Positions 25,819 through 34,701 of a stretch of DNA of 64,000 bases are shown in pieces. A model generated the notes under the pieces. It was not told where the DNA came from and did no database searches. It worked only from the letters and a program-made list of their open reading frames with translations. This DNA is from Bacillota bacterium (GTDB lineage Bacteria; Bacillota_I; Bacilli_A; RF39; UBA660), in NCBI GenBank assembly GCA_015059405.1, contig SVAL01000012.1, positions 1-64,000 on the forward strand, read 5' to 3'. Positions within the stretch are counted from its first letter, which is position 1, and every line of letters begins with the position of its first letter. Both the position numbers and the translations under genes were made by a program.

Positions 25819-27556
25819 ATTTTAATTTAATTCCTAATTCGTTTAATTGTTTTTCATCTACAATATTTGGTGCTTCACTCATTAAGCAAGATGCGCTTGC
25901 TGTTTTAGGGAATGCTACTACATCACGGATATTGTCAGTATCAGCTAAGATCATAATTAATCTTTCAAGTCCAATACCTACTCCACCATGAGGAGGAGCA
26001 CCATATTTAAATGCATCTAGGAAGAATCCAAATTTTAACTTTGCTTCTTCTTCAGTTAAACCTATGGCATCAAATACTTTCTTTTGAGTAACTGCATCAT
26101 GAATACGAATTGATCCTGATAATAGTTCATAACCATTTAATACAAGGTCATATGCTCTTGAATAACAGTTTGCTTTATCTGTTAATAATTTATCCATATC
26201 CTCACGTCTTGGAGAAGTAAATGGATGGTGTGCTGCAACAAAGCGATCTTCTTCTTCTGAATATTCATACATTGGGAATTCTGTTACCCATAAGAAGTTA
26301 AATTTAGATGTATCAATTAATTCTAAATCATGACCAAGTTTATTACGAAGTGCACCTAGAGCAGGTTTTGTAATCTTCTTTTGATCAGCTACTATTAATA
26401 CTAAGTCGTTTTCTTCAAGACTTAATTTTTCTATTAGTTCTTTCTTTTCTTCATCACTAGTTACTTTAGCGATAGATCCATTAAGCTCATTTTCATTATA
26501 TTTTAAATAAGATAACGCTTTTGCTTTATAGATTTTTACAAAATCAGTTAATTTATCTAAATCTTTTCTTGAGAATTTATCAGCAGCATTTTTAACTACT
26601 AAACAGTTAATAATACCATTATCATTTATTATATTTTTAAATATTTCAAATGTAGTATTTTTAAATATTTCTGTGATATCTTGAATTTCTAATTCGAATC
26701 TTGTATCTGGTTTATCACTACCGAATCTTTCCATACATTCGTTATATGTTAGTCTTTCGAATTTTGGAAGAGTAATACCTTTAATTTCTTTAAAGATTTC
26801 TCCCATCATTCCTTCTACTACACCCCATACATCTTCTTCTTCAACGAAACTCATTTCGATATCGATTTGAGTAAATTCTGGTTGTCTATCAGCACGTAAA
26901 TCTTCATCTCTAAAGCATCTTGCAATTTGGAAATATCTTTCCATTCCACCAATCATTAATAATTGTTTATAGATTTGTGGTGATTGAGGAAGTGCATAGA
27001 ATCTTCCATTAAAGATACGTGAAGGTACTAAATAGTCTCTTGCTCCTTCTGGAGTTGATTTACATAGAATTGGAGTTTCTACTTCAATAAATCCTAGTTT
27101 AGATAAAAAGTTTCTTACTATCATAGTTACATTATGTCTAAGAATCAAATTATCTTTAATGTTTTCACGTCTTATATCTAAATATCTATATTTTAATCTT
27201 GTATCTTCTAGTGCTGTTGTATCATTTGTAATTTCAAATGGAATATCAATACTATTATTAATTAGTTCCATTTTTTCTACTAATACTTCTATTTCTCCTG
27301 TAGGAATTTTAGTATTTTTACTTTCTCTTTCAGAGATAGTTCCTTCTACTTTAATAACTGCTTCACTCTTTAGTGATGTTGCTATTTCATGAGCTTCATC
27401 TTCAGGTCTTATTACTAATTGGATAATACCACTTCTATCTCTTAAATCAATAAAAGTTAGTCCACCTAAATCCCTCTTTTTTTGTACCCATCCATAAAGG
27501 GTAACTTTTTCATTAACGTTTTTAATATTAAAATCTGTATTATAATGTGTTTTCAT
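25817..27556 (-). CDS. aspS: Aspartyl-tRNA synthetase
   Basis: Class II synthetase charging tRNA-Asp. OB-fold anticodon domain at 1-105 (VTLYGWVQKKRDLGGLTFID), class II motifs 2 and 3 (ARCFRDEDLRADRQPEFTQ; GVGIGLERLIMIL near the end) and a bacterial GAD insertion domain about 290-410. At 579 residues it is normal for the bacterial type. It starts two bases after the hisS stop, with GAAGAGGAAT at the hisS end as binding site, so it is co-transcribed under the T-box. Confidence 0.97.
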   Translation of the reverse strand: MKTHYNTDFNIKNVNEKVTLYGWVQKKRDLGGLTFIDLRDRSGIIQLVIRPEDEAHEIATSLKSEAVIKVEGTISERESKNTKIPTGEIEVLVEKMELINNSIDIPFEITNDTTALEDTRLKYRYLDIRRENIKDNLILRHNVTMIVRNFLSKLGFIEVETPILCKSTPEGARDYLVPSRIFNGRFYALPQSPQIYKQLLMIGGMERYFQIARCFRDEDLRADRQPEFTQIDIEMSFVEEEDVWGVVEGMMGEIFKEIKGITLPKFERLTYNECMERFGSDKPDTRFELEIQDITEIFKNTTFEIFKNIINDNGIINCLVVKNAADKFSRKDLDKLTDFVKIYKAKALSYLKYNENELNGSIAKVTSDEEKKELIEKLSLEENDLVLIVADQKKITKPALGALRNKLGHDLELIDTSKFNFLWVTEFPMYEYSEEEDRFVAAHHPFTSPRREDMDKLLTDKANCYSRAYDLVLNGYELLSGSIRIHDAVTQKKVFDAIGLTEEEAKLKFGFFLDAFKYGAPPHGGVGIGLERLIMILADTDNIRDVVAFPKTASASCLMSEAPNIVDEKQLNELGIKLK

Positions 27557-27558
27557 AT

Positions 27559-28896
27559 TTATTCCTCTTCTTCTAATTCAACATTTTCATTCATATATAA
27601 TTCGATATCAACATCTGAATATTCTTCTTTAGTTGCTTGTTCTTCAAAGAAATATATTAAATAATCAATACCTACTTCATATTCTTCTTTTGTTTCATTA
27701 TTTTTTATTTTTACCATATCATTTTGTAAATCTTCATCATTTAAAATAATTAAGTATTTACTGTTTAATCTATCTGCTTGTTTAAATTGACCTTTTAATC
27801 CTCTACCCATATATTCCATTTCAACTTTATAGTTATTCATTCTTAAATATTGAGTTAGGCTTATTGCATATTCTTTTTCTGATTCAGATACATACATAAT
27901 AAATGCATCTAAACTATTGTTTATAGGTAGTTCAATCTTTTCTAAATCAAGTGCCATTAAAAGTCTTCCCATACCTAATGCAAAACCAATACCAGGAGTT
28001 TGTGGTCCGCCTAATAGGTCAACTAAACCATTATATCTTCCACCGCCTGCTAAAACGTTATTTGAACCAAATCCATCTACTTTAGCTTCAATTTCAAATA
28101 CTGTGTGGTTATAGTAATCAAGTCCACGAACTAATCTTGTATCTACTTCATAATCTACTTCTAGAAGAGTAAGATATTTTTTAACATCTTCAAATCTTGC
28201 TTTTGATTCTTCATTTAAGTAATCAATTGTTATTGGTGCATTTTTTAAGATATCACTATCCTTATCTACCTTACAATCTAAGATTCGAAGTGGATTTTTC
28301 TTAAGTCTTTCTTGACAATCTGGACATAAATTTCCAATGTGTGGTTCAAAGTATTTAATTAATGCTTCACGATATGCATCACGTGATTCTTTATCTCCTA
28401 AACTATTAATATTTACTTTAATTTCTTGAAGACCTAAAGTCTTAAAAAGATTTACTGGTACTGAAATAACTTCAGCATCAATCATTGGATTATCACAACC
28501 TAGTACTTCTACACCAAACTGTGTTAATTCTCTATCTCTTCCTGATTGTGGTCTTTCATAACGGTACATTGTACCATTGTAATATAGTTTTACTGGTTGA
28601 GTTGGATCTCCATACATTTTATTTTCAATATAACTTCTAACAACACCTGCTGTTCCTTCAGGACGTAGAGTCATGTTTCTGTCTCCACGATCTACAAAGT
28701 CATATGTTTCTTTTGTTACGATATCTGTAGTTTCCCCTACACCTCTGTGGAATACTTCACTACTTTCAAATATAGGTGTTCTAATATAATCATAATTATA
28801 TCTATTCATTAAATCATCTATTACTTTATTTACATATTGCCATTTCTTAGCTTCAATGCCATATATATCATGACATCCCTTTGGTTTTACTAACAT
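27559..28896 (-). CDS. hisS: Histidyl-tRNA synthetase
   Basis: Class II synthetase charging tRNA-His. Motif 1-2 region TLRPEGTAGVVRSYIE with YRYERPQSGRDRELTQFGVE, histidine loop LVRGLDYYNHTVFEI and motif 3 GFALGMGRLLMAL. The C-terminal anticodon domain is followed by an unusual acidic tail of about 40 residues (EEQATKEEYSDVDIELY to the end). 445 residues. AAGGAGG lies 6 bases upstream of the ATG. First major gene of the T-box-controlled hisS-aspS operon. Confidence 0.97.
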   Translation of the reverse strand: MLVKPKGCHDIYGIEAKKWQYVNKVIDDLMNRYNYDYIRTPIFESSEVFHRGVGETTDIVTKETYDFVDRGDRNMTLRPEGTAGVVRSYIENKMYGDPTQPVKLYYNGTMYRYERPQSGRDRELTQFGVEVLGCDNPMIDAEVISVPVNLFKTLGLQEIKVNINSLGDKESRDAYREALIKYFEPHIGNLCPDCQERLKKNPLRILDCKVDKDSDILKNAPITIDYLNEESKARFEDVKKYLTLLEVDYEVDTRLVRGLDYYNHTVFEIEAKVDGFGSNNVLAGGGRYNGLVDLLGGPQTPGIGFALGMGRLLMALDLEKIELPINNSLDAFIMYVSESEKEYAISLTQYLRMNNYKVEMEYMGRGLKGQFKQADRLNSKYLIILNDEDLQNDMVKIKNNETKEEYEVGIDYLIYFFEEQATKEEYSDVDIELYMNENVELEEEE

Positions 28897-28898
28897 AA

Positions 28899-28988
28899 TT
28901 AATCCTCCTTCTTTTCTTTATTTTTTAAGTTAGTATATTTATCCATTATTAAAAAATGGTTTTGATGCCGTTTATTTTTTCCTATCAT
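28899..28988 (-). CDS. 29-codon small ORF between T-box and hisS (leader peptide candidate)
   Basis: Starts with ATG at 28988 after a near-perfect AAAGGAGG seven bases upstream, and ends in TAA two bases before the hisS ATG. The peptide is basic: it begins MIGKNKRHQNHFLIMD and continues Lys/Asn/Glu-rich. It carries two His codons (8 and 11) and two Asp codons (16 and 29). Close coupling suggests it affects hisS translation, or is a real small protein. Too short for ordinary ORF calling. The ribosome binding site is the main evidence. Confidence 0.6.
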   Translation of the reverse strand: MIGKNKRHQNHFLIMDKYTNLKNKEKKED

Positions 28989-29007
28989 AAATATACCTCC
29001 TTTATAT

Positions 29008-29205
29008 ATAAAAAAGGTGGTTACCACATAAGGACGAACTATGTCGTGGTACCACCTTAATTCCATTAAATAATGCTTAAAATCTTAACGCGATTACACG
29101 CTCCTACTGTTTCTTGAGTGTCTTCAATATACTCATATTAAACATTTTCACCAACCATGTTCTCTCTATAAATATTTATATATTTACTCCTCTCAAATAG
29201 AAGAT
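29008..29205 (-). ncRNA. T-box riboswitch of the hisS-aspS operon
   Basis: A leader RNA that senses uncharged tRNA and prevents termination. Seen on the minus strand: AGAGAGA (29161-29167), GGTTGGTGAAAA soon after, specifier region GAAGACACTC (29116-29125), T-box AAGGTGGTACCACG (29045-29058), and a terminator formed with GTGGTAACCACCTT plus TTTTTT (29010-29015). In the specifier region GAC (Asp, 29120-29122) and CAC (His, 29118-29120) overlap by one base. That matches the two synthetases downstream and suggests a response to either tRNA. Confidence 0.92.
29010..29058 (-). terminator. T-box terminator/antiterminator element
   Basis: AAGGTGGTACCAC pairs with GTGGTAACCACCTT, followed by six T. 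The same T-box bases would instead form the antiterminator when bound by uncharged tRNA. Confidence 0.9.
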
Positions 29206-29211
29206 ACTTGT

Positions 29212-29254
29212 ATTTTATACTAAATACCATTATTTTTCAAGAGATATTTAGTAT
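29212..29254 (-). promoter_or_regulatory. Promoter of the T-box/hisS operon embedded in an inverted repeat
   Basis: TTGAAA (29235-29240 on the minus strand), a 17-base spacer and TAAAAT (29212-29217), starting just past the stop codon of the preceding gene. A 10-bp inverted repeat (29217-29226 and 29245-29254) surrounds the -35 and may end the upstream transcript; it has no T-run. Confidence 0.55.
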
Positions 29255-30642
29255 TTATATAAATTTGTGTTTCCCATATTAGTATTGTTATATGTAGGTG
29301 GATTAGTATTATTTATTTTCTTTTTCTTTGTAATGATTAAAGTAAATCCTACTCCTAGTAAGAATCCACCAGCTCCAAATATAATATTTAACATACTATT
29401 ATCTTTTTTCAATTCTTCTTTTTCTTTATTTATGTTAAACTTATATTCTTTTGTTTTACCACTTTCACTAGTTGTTAATACTTTAATTACACTTCCATCT
29501 TTTAAGTCTTCATTTCCTTCTATTTTATAACTTGCTTTAGCGTCTTCTAAAGAAATTTCAAATACTAATGCATATTCATCTTTTATATTTAAATCATACT
29601 CTAGTTTTTCTTGATTAAAATCAAGGTCATGTCCTAATACTTTTAATGAAGATACATTATTATTATCTGATTTTTTTATTTCTTGAGATAATCTTTGTAC
29701 TACTATTTTATAAATTCTTACTTGTTCGTTTTCACTAGTTACTTTAATAGTAATAGTATTGTTTCCAACTATTAAATTAGGACTATTTATAGTTACTTTT
29801 GCTTTTTGATCTTCTGGTACTGCTTGAACATTAATTTTATTAATTTCATAATTTACTGTCATTGTATAATTCAAAGTATTTTTATTAAAATTTATATTAC
29901 CACTACTTAAAGTTAATGACTTTAAATAGTTATTAGTATTTCTATTATCTTTTCTATTAACATTAATTGTATATGTCTTAATAGTAGAACTTTCTGCTTG
30001 TACTTTTATTTGAATGGGATTTTTTCCATATTTTAAATTTACAGTACGTGGACCATAACCATTTACGAACTTTGATGTTTTATCTTCTAAGCTCGCATTA
30101 ATTGTTATTGAAGTTATATTTGATTCAACATTTAAATTATAATTAAGAGTATTTTTATCAAAAATTATATTACCTTGATTAGTACTTAATGCTTCTAGAT
30201 TATTATTTGTAGAATTTAATCTAATAGTTGCTGTTTTGTTTTGTGCTGTATAAGAATTAAAATTAGTATCACTTATATCAAAATTTGTTACAGACAAACT
30301 ACCTGGATTATTTACTTTTACTTTTAATACTCCAATAGTAAATGTTCCATTTTTACCATTGTTGTTTCCTACTGAAAAGCCTGTTGCTGATGTATAATTA
30401 CTAGAAAAACCAATTGATGTATTAGGAGTAAAACTAACATAAGTAAAGTTAGTTCCTAAATTATATTTAGCTGCAACTCCATTAATTGTTACATCACTAG
30501 TTATAGTTATCTTACAACTAATTGTTTCTCCTTTATTAGCAGAAGTTGGACAAATTAAAGATGTATTTATAGTGGCTGCTTTTATATTAATTGGAATTAA
30601 TAATATTACAAATACTATTAATATCATTAATTTATTTCTCAT
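29248..30642 (-). CDS. Membrane-anchored surface protein with cohesin-like domain and cadherin-like repeats
   Basis: 464 residues. A signal peptide occupies about 1-22 (LMILIVFVILLIPINIKA). Residues about 24-148 look like a cohesin: GETISCKITIT, GVAAKYNLGTNFTYVSFTP, NGTFTIGVLKVKVNNPGSLS. Three cadherin-like beta-sandwich repeats (PF12733 style, LSSGNINFNKNTLNYTMTV) follow to about 405, then a membrane segment (about 418-438) and a short polar tail. No LPXTG motif. The ATG overlaps the stop of the protease gene (ATGA), with AGGAGG before it, so the two are made together. Inference: it displays the dockerin-bearing protease on the cell surface. Confidence 0.8.
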   Translation of the reverse strand: MRNKLMILIVFVILLIPINIKAATINTSLICPTSANKGETISCKITITSDVTINGVAAKYNLGTNFTYVSFTPNTSIGFSSNYTSATGFSVGNNNGKNGTFTIGVLKVKVNNPGSLSVTNFDISDTNFNSYTAQNKTATIRLNSTNNNLEALSTNQGNIIFDKNTLNYNLNVESNITSITINASLEDKTSKFVNGYGPRTVNLKYGKNPIQIKVQAESSTIKTYTINVNRKDNRNTNNYLKSLTLSSGNINFNKNTLNYTMTVNYEINKINVQAVPEDQKAKVTINSPNLIVGNNTITIKVTSENEQVRIYKIVVQRLSQEIKKSDNNNVSSLKVLGHDLDFNQEKLEYDLNIKDEYALVFEISLEDAKASYKIEGNEDLKDGSVIKVLTTSESGKTKEYKFNINKEKEELKKDNSMLNIIFGAGGFLLGVGFTLIITKKKKINNTNPPTYNNTNMGNTNLYKY

Positions 30643-32822
30643 AGACTTCCTCCTTCTACTATATATTTACTTATTTTCATAACATCATTCATTTTAATAT
30701 TATTATCACTTGTTACATCAGCTGCTTGTTTAGTATTACTAGTTAATCCAGTACTTTCTACTATGAATTTACTAATCATCATAACATCATTCATCTTAGC
30801 ATAACCATCACCAGTTACATCACCTTTAACAATAATTGTATAATTATTTATTGTCATTCCTGTTGATACAATACCTGATGTAACTACTGTAGTATTTTTA
30901 TAAATATTTCCACTCTCACCATTAATATTATTTAAGAATGTTGTTACAGTTGTTTTTGGATTAATATAAATCATTTTAGTTGTATGATTTATTTGATATA
31001 TAGAACTTGTTAATTGTCCAGAACCAGATATATTTATATTAAATGAAGAAATAAAACTATCTTTATAATAAATCATAACAGTATATGTATCTTCTATTGT
31101 TGGTCTTGTTAGAGTAATATTTATTTTACTTAAATTACTACCATTAGTATAACTTATATTTAATGGTGTAATAGTATTATTAGTTTTATTTTTTATATAA
31201 ATATCTATTTCATTTGTATTAATATTACTAGCTGTAGTATTTATTGTAAGTAATGCATTTGTATTATAACTAATATTATAATTATTAACTTTTAAAGTAT
31301 AATCTTCAACATCATTAGTAAATGCTTTTATAGAGGCGATTGTATCATAAGTTCTGGTTGATAAATCAGTCCAACTAGTTCCATTTAATGATATAAAACT
31401 AGTGCCTGGTGTTGCTTCTACATATTCATATTTAGAAGCAGACGCTATTGAAATAGGTACAGGTTTAGTTGCTGTATCCATTTGATAATATACAGCAATA
31501 GTAAAGTTTGTTAAATTTTTATCTAATATTATTTCTTCATCAAATTTATGAGTAATATAACCAGCATAATCCATTCTTCCAGTTCCAATTAATGTCATAT
31601 TAGAAATAGAAGTTGTAGTTGTTGCTTTTCCATTATATAAATAAATTCTATAACTACCTGGTCCATTACTTCCAAATGTTACTTCTTTTAATTCTTCTTT
31701 CTTTTGTTTCTTTGTAAAGACATTCATAGCATATGCTGTTTTATACTCTGTTAGCCCATCTTTTGATTGATATCCCATAAAAGATATGTATCCAAGTTTA
31801 TCTAAAATATAACTATTATCTTCTATTTCATAATCAAGTTCATCTATAGCCATATAAAAATCACAAATATGAACATCTTCATAAGATAGATAATAATATC
31901 CACCTTTACCAAAATCTGTACCATATGAGTTTTGAACTATCCATGCACCATTTGATGTTGGTCTTGTTGAAGATGAGAAATTTGTTTTTGAATAATTATC
32001 ATTCCATCCGACTAAAGTTATTGCATGATTAATATTTTCTGTACCATTATAGTAATAAGAAGCTGTAGAACTATTATAATATTTTGGATCTCCTACAATA
32101 TAAGTTGTTGTAGTAACAGCACCATTACTATAAATGTTTTCTTTAATATTTTGAATTTGAGCAGCACTACATTTTTTACCAATAGTATTATAACTTAAAA
32201 CGATATTATTAACATCTACTAGTGTAGTTTTATTTTGAATATTACTTATTGATATTTTGTTTTCATTATTTTCAAAAGGCATTTCACTTTCAGCAATTGG
32301 TCCATAACCATTTATTAAATAATTACTACTCATATAAAAATGTCCACCAGTACCTAATGCTCTATTATATCCATGATCATTTATCGCACCATTTAAAAAT
32401 ACTCTTGTACTTGAATATTCAATATGTCTAGGTGAAAAATTATATGTTAAATTATCTTGTTTTTTTATGTATGACTCTAGTGCTGTTGTTGTTGAAAAAG
32501 CCCAACACTGACCTGTGTTACCTTGATTTTTTACTTTAGTATTTCTACCATCATAAGTAGTTGGTAAATTACCTTTCGCATCATATGTGAAATTATAATA
32601 TCTTAGATTATCTTTTTCTTTATCACACATATTAGGCATAGGAGTTTTTTCTTTTTCTTCATCACTTAATTTTTCCCACTCTAAATAAGCTGAACTTTTA
32701 CTACATTCAACTAATTCTACTTCTTCAATCTCACTTGAATAACTTTTATTCATAAAAGATAAAGTTAAGATAAAAATAAAGATTGTTATATATATAAATT
32801 TATATTTTTTTATCTTATTCAT
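30639..32822 (-). CDS. Secreted papain-family (C1) cysteine protease with C-terminal dockerin
   Basis: 727 residues. Signal peptide about 1-30, short propeptide-like region to about 85, then a C1 peptidase with Q100 and C106 (VKNQGNTGQCWAFS), H266 (NINHAITLVGW) and N298 (GAWIVQNSYGTDFG). A Lectin_like-type beta region continues to about 500, then beta-rich spacer. Residues about 665-727 are a type I dockerin: two calcium loops, DVTGDGYAKMND and DVTSDNNIKMND, each followed by an ISKFIV/ISKYIV helix. The gene has its own promoter and is coupled to the cohesin-like protein downstream, its probable binding partner. Confidence 0.92.
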   Translation of the reverse strand: MNKIKKYKFIYITIFIFILTLSFMNKSYSSEIEEVELVECSKSSAYLEWEKLSDEEKEKTPMPNMCDKEKDNLRYYNFTYDAKGNLPTTYDGRNTKVKNQGNTGQCWAFSTTTALESYIKKQDNLTYNFSPRHIEYSSTRVFLNGAINDHGYNRALGTGGHFYMSSNYLINGYGPIAESEMPFENNENKISISNIQNKTTLVDVNNIVLSYNTIGKKCSAAQIQNIKENIYSNGAVTTTTYIVGDPKYYNSSTASYYYNGTENINHAITLVGWNDNYSKTNFSSSTRPTSNGAWIVQNSYGTDFGKGGYYYLSYEDVHICDFYMAIDELDYEIEDNSYILDKLGYISFMGYQSKDGLTEYKTAYAMNVFTKKQKKEELKEVTFGSNGPGSYRIYLYNGKATTTTSISNMTLIGTGRMDYAGYITHKFDEEIILDKNLTNFTIAVYYQMDTATKPVPISIASASKYEYVEATPGTSFISLNGTSWTDLSTRTYDTIASIKAFTNDVEDYTLKVNNYNISYNTNALLTINTTASNINTNEIDIYIKNKTNNTITPLNISYTNGSNLSKINITLTRPTIEDTYTVMIYYKDSFISSFNINISGSGQLTSSIYQINHTTKMIYINPKTTVTTFLNNINGESGNIYKNTTVVTSGIVSTGMTINNYTIIVKGDVTGDGYAKMNDVMMISKFIVESTGLTSNTKQAADVTSDNNIKMNDVMKISKYIVEGGSL

Positions 32823-32847
32823 ATACTATTCTCCATATTATAATTTA

Positions 32848-32876
32848 AGTATAAAAAATAAATTATTAATAGTCAA
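32848..32876 (-). promoter_or_regulatory. Promoter of the protease/cohesin operon
   Basis: TTGACT (32871-32876 on the minus strand), a 17-base spacer and TATACT (32848-32853), about 25 bases before the protease start. Confidence 0.7.
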
Positions 32877-32903
32877 ACGATTAAAAAAAATATTTAATAA
32901 AAT

Positions 32904-32930
32904 AAAAAAAGTGTCATTATATTTGACACT
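32904..32930 (-). terminator. Terminator of truB
   Basis: Arms AGTGTCA (32910-32916) and TGACACT (32924-32930) with a T-run on the minus strand. Confidence 0.8.
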
Positions 32931-32934
32931 ATTT

Positions 32935-33798
32935 TTATTTCGTATTAAATACTTTGAAAGGTTTTACTTTTGTATTATCTTTATCATATACTTCATAGAT
33001 AGCTAATACTTCTTTATTTTTATTTATATAAACAAACTTTTCATACTCATATCTATTTTCTAAAATTCGTCCATTTCTTATTTTATTTTCTATATAATCA
33101 TCTACTTCTACCATTGGATAATCTTTTAATACTTCATAGAATGAAATAAGTTTATATTTACCTTGTTCTATTTCTTCTAAGGTATTACTTTCTTCTATAG
33201 AATAAATACCTTGTTTTGTCCTAGTTAGATTTTTCATTGTACAAGGAATAGATAGTTTAGTACCAATATCTCTAATTAGACTTCTTATATAAGTACCTTT
33301 AGATACTTTTACTTTAAATAAAAAACTCTTTTCTTTTAATTCTAATAATTCAATTGAAAATATTTCTATTTCTCTTTTTGGAAGAGTTACTTCTTCATTA
33401 TTTCTTGCATATTCATATAATCTTTTACCTTCTACTCTAATTGATGAATATAAAGGCACTTCTTGAAGTGATTTACCTAGAAATGAATTTAGTACTTCTT
33501 CTATTTTTTCTTTTTCTAAAGTAAAACCTTTCTTCTCTTCTAGAGTTTTTCCAAGAATATCTAGTGTATCTGTTAATATACCGCATTCTACTTCTGCGAT
33601 ATATTCTTTAGTTTCATTACTTAAAGAATCAACTAGTTTTACTCCTTCACCTACTGCGACAACTAAAACTCCTGTTGCGAGTGGATCTAATGTTCCTGTA
33701 TGACCAGCTTTGGGTATATCAAATATTTTACTAATCTTATTTACTACATCTCGACTAGTCCAATCTTTTTCTTTATTTACAATTATTAATCCATGCAT
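32935..33798 (-). CDS. truB: tRNA pseudouridine-55 synthase TruB
   Basis: Makes pseudouridine 55 in the T-loop of tRNAs. MHGLIIVNKEKDWTSRDVV opens the protein; catalytic D38 is in AGHTGTLDPLATGVL; the YSSIRVEGKRLYEYAR and KGTYIRSLIRDIG motifs follow. 287 residues. The start at 33798 lies one base after the mutM stop and lacks a strong binding site, so translation is probably coupled to mutM. An in-frame ATG at 33807 is possible. The adjacent ribF and rbfA found beside truB in Bacilli are not here. Confidence 0.94.
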   Translation of the reverse strand: MHGLIIVNKEKDWTSRDVVNKISKIFDIPKAGHTGTLDPLATGVLVVAVGEGVKLVDSLSNETKEYIAEVECGILTDTLDILGKTLEEKKGFTLEKEKIEEVLNSFLGKSLQEVPLYSSIRVEGKRLYEYARNNEEVTLPKREIEIFSIELLELKEKSFLFKVKVSKGTYIRSLIRDIGTKLSIPCTMKNLTRTKQGIYSIEESNTLEEIEQGKYKLISFYEVLKDYPMVEVDDYIENKIRNGRILENRYEYEKFVYINKNKEVLAIYEVYDKDNTKVKPFKVFNTK

Positions 33799-33799
33799 A

Positions 33800-34633
33800 T
33801 TAATCATTTCTTTCTTTTTGGCATTTAGGACAATAGTATGTACCTCTACCACCTATTCTTGTTTTTAAGATAATACTTTTACAATTTAAACACTCTTCTT
33901 TTTCACGACAATGAACATATAAATTATTTTGAAATAGTCCAGTTATACCTTCATCTGATGTATAACTCCTAATAGTAGTTCCACCTTCTTTAATGGCTTT
34001 TTCTAAGGTTATTTTAGTATTTTTAATTATATTATCTAAATCTTTATCTTTTAACTTATTACAAGGTGTATATGGATTAATATTACTTAAAAATAATATT
34101 TCATCAGCATAGATGTTACCTATTCCAGTAATTATTCCTTGATCTAGTATTACTGTTTTTATAGGTAATTTCTTTGATTTATACTTTTCTTTAAGATAAT
34201 TCTTATTTAATTTATTATCCCAAGGTTCTAATCCTAGTTCTTGCATAGGTTTTGATTCTTCTAATTTATCTTTTTCTACTAAATGCATTCTACCGAATTT
34301 TCTCGTGTCGTTATATCTTAAAGATAAGTTATCAGTAAAATCAAAAATAATATGTTGATGTTTTGTTATTTCTTCATTTGAATCTTTTAAGAAATATTTT
34401 CCTTCCATTCTTAAATGAGATAAAAGATAATAATCATTCAAATGAAAGATTAACCATTTTCCACGTCTAGTTATATCTATAATTGTTTGATTTTTTAATT
34501 TATCTATAAATTCATTTGAACTAATATTTTCTATAATATTAGGATATATTACTCTTACATCTTTGATTGTTTTATTTAATACTTTTCTTTTTAAAGTTTC
34601 TTTTACTGTTTCTACTTCTGGTAATTCCGGCAT
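33800..34633 (-). CDS. mutM: Formamidopyrimidine-DNA glycosylase
   Basis: Removes oxidised purines such as 8-oxoguanine. The N-terminus MPELPEVETV carries the catalytic Pro2 and Glu3. A helix-two-turn-helix region (ILDQGIITGIGNIYADEILF) and a C-terminal zinc finger with CRE, CLNC and CPKC close the 277-residue protein. AGGAAGTGAT precedes the ATG. It lies directly downstream of polA, as in many Bacilli, giving a polA-mutM repair unit with truB attached. Confidence 0.96.
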   Translation of the reverse strand: MPELPEVETVKETLKRKVLNKTIKDVRVIYPNIIENISSNEFIDKLKNQTIIDITRRGKWLIFHLNDYYLLSHLRMEGKYFLKDSNEEITKHQHIIFDFTDNLSLRYNDTRKFGRMHLVEKDKLEESKPMQELGLEPWDNKLNKNYLKEKYKSKKLPIKTVILDQGIITGIGNIYADEILFLSNINPYTPCNKLKDKDLDNIIKNTKITLEKAIKEGGTTIRSYTSDEGITGLFQNNLYVHCREKEECLNCKSIILKTRIGGRGTYYCPKCQKERND

Positions 34634-34673
34634 ACTATCACTTCCTATATGTATTATACATTAATTTTTTTTA

Positions 34674-34701
34674 TAAAAAAAGAAAGATTTCTCTTTCTTT
34701 T
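34674..34701 (-). terminator. Terminator of polA
   Basis: Arms AAAAGAAAGA (34678-34687) and TCTTTCTTTT (34692-34701), minus-strand T-run after it; it overlaps the polA stop, so mutM-truB may need their own promoter or readthrough. Confidence 0.75.
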
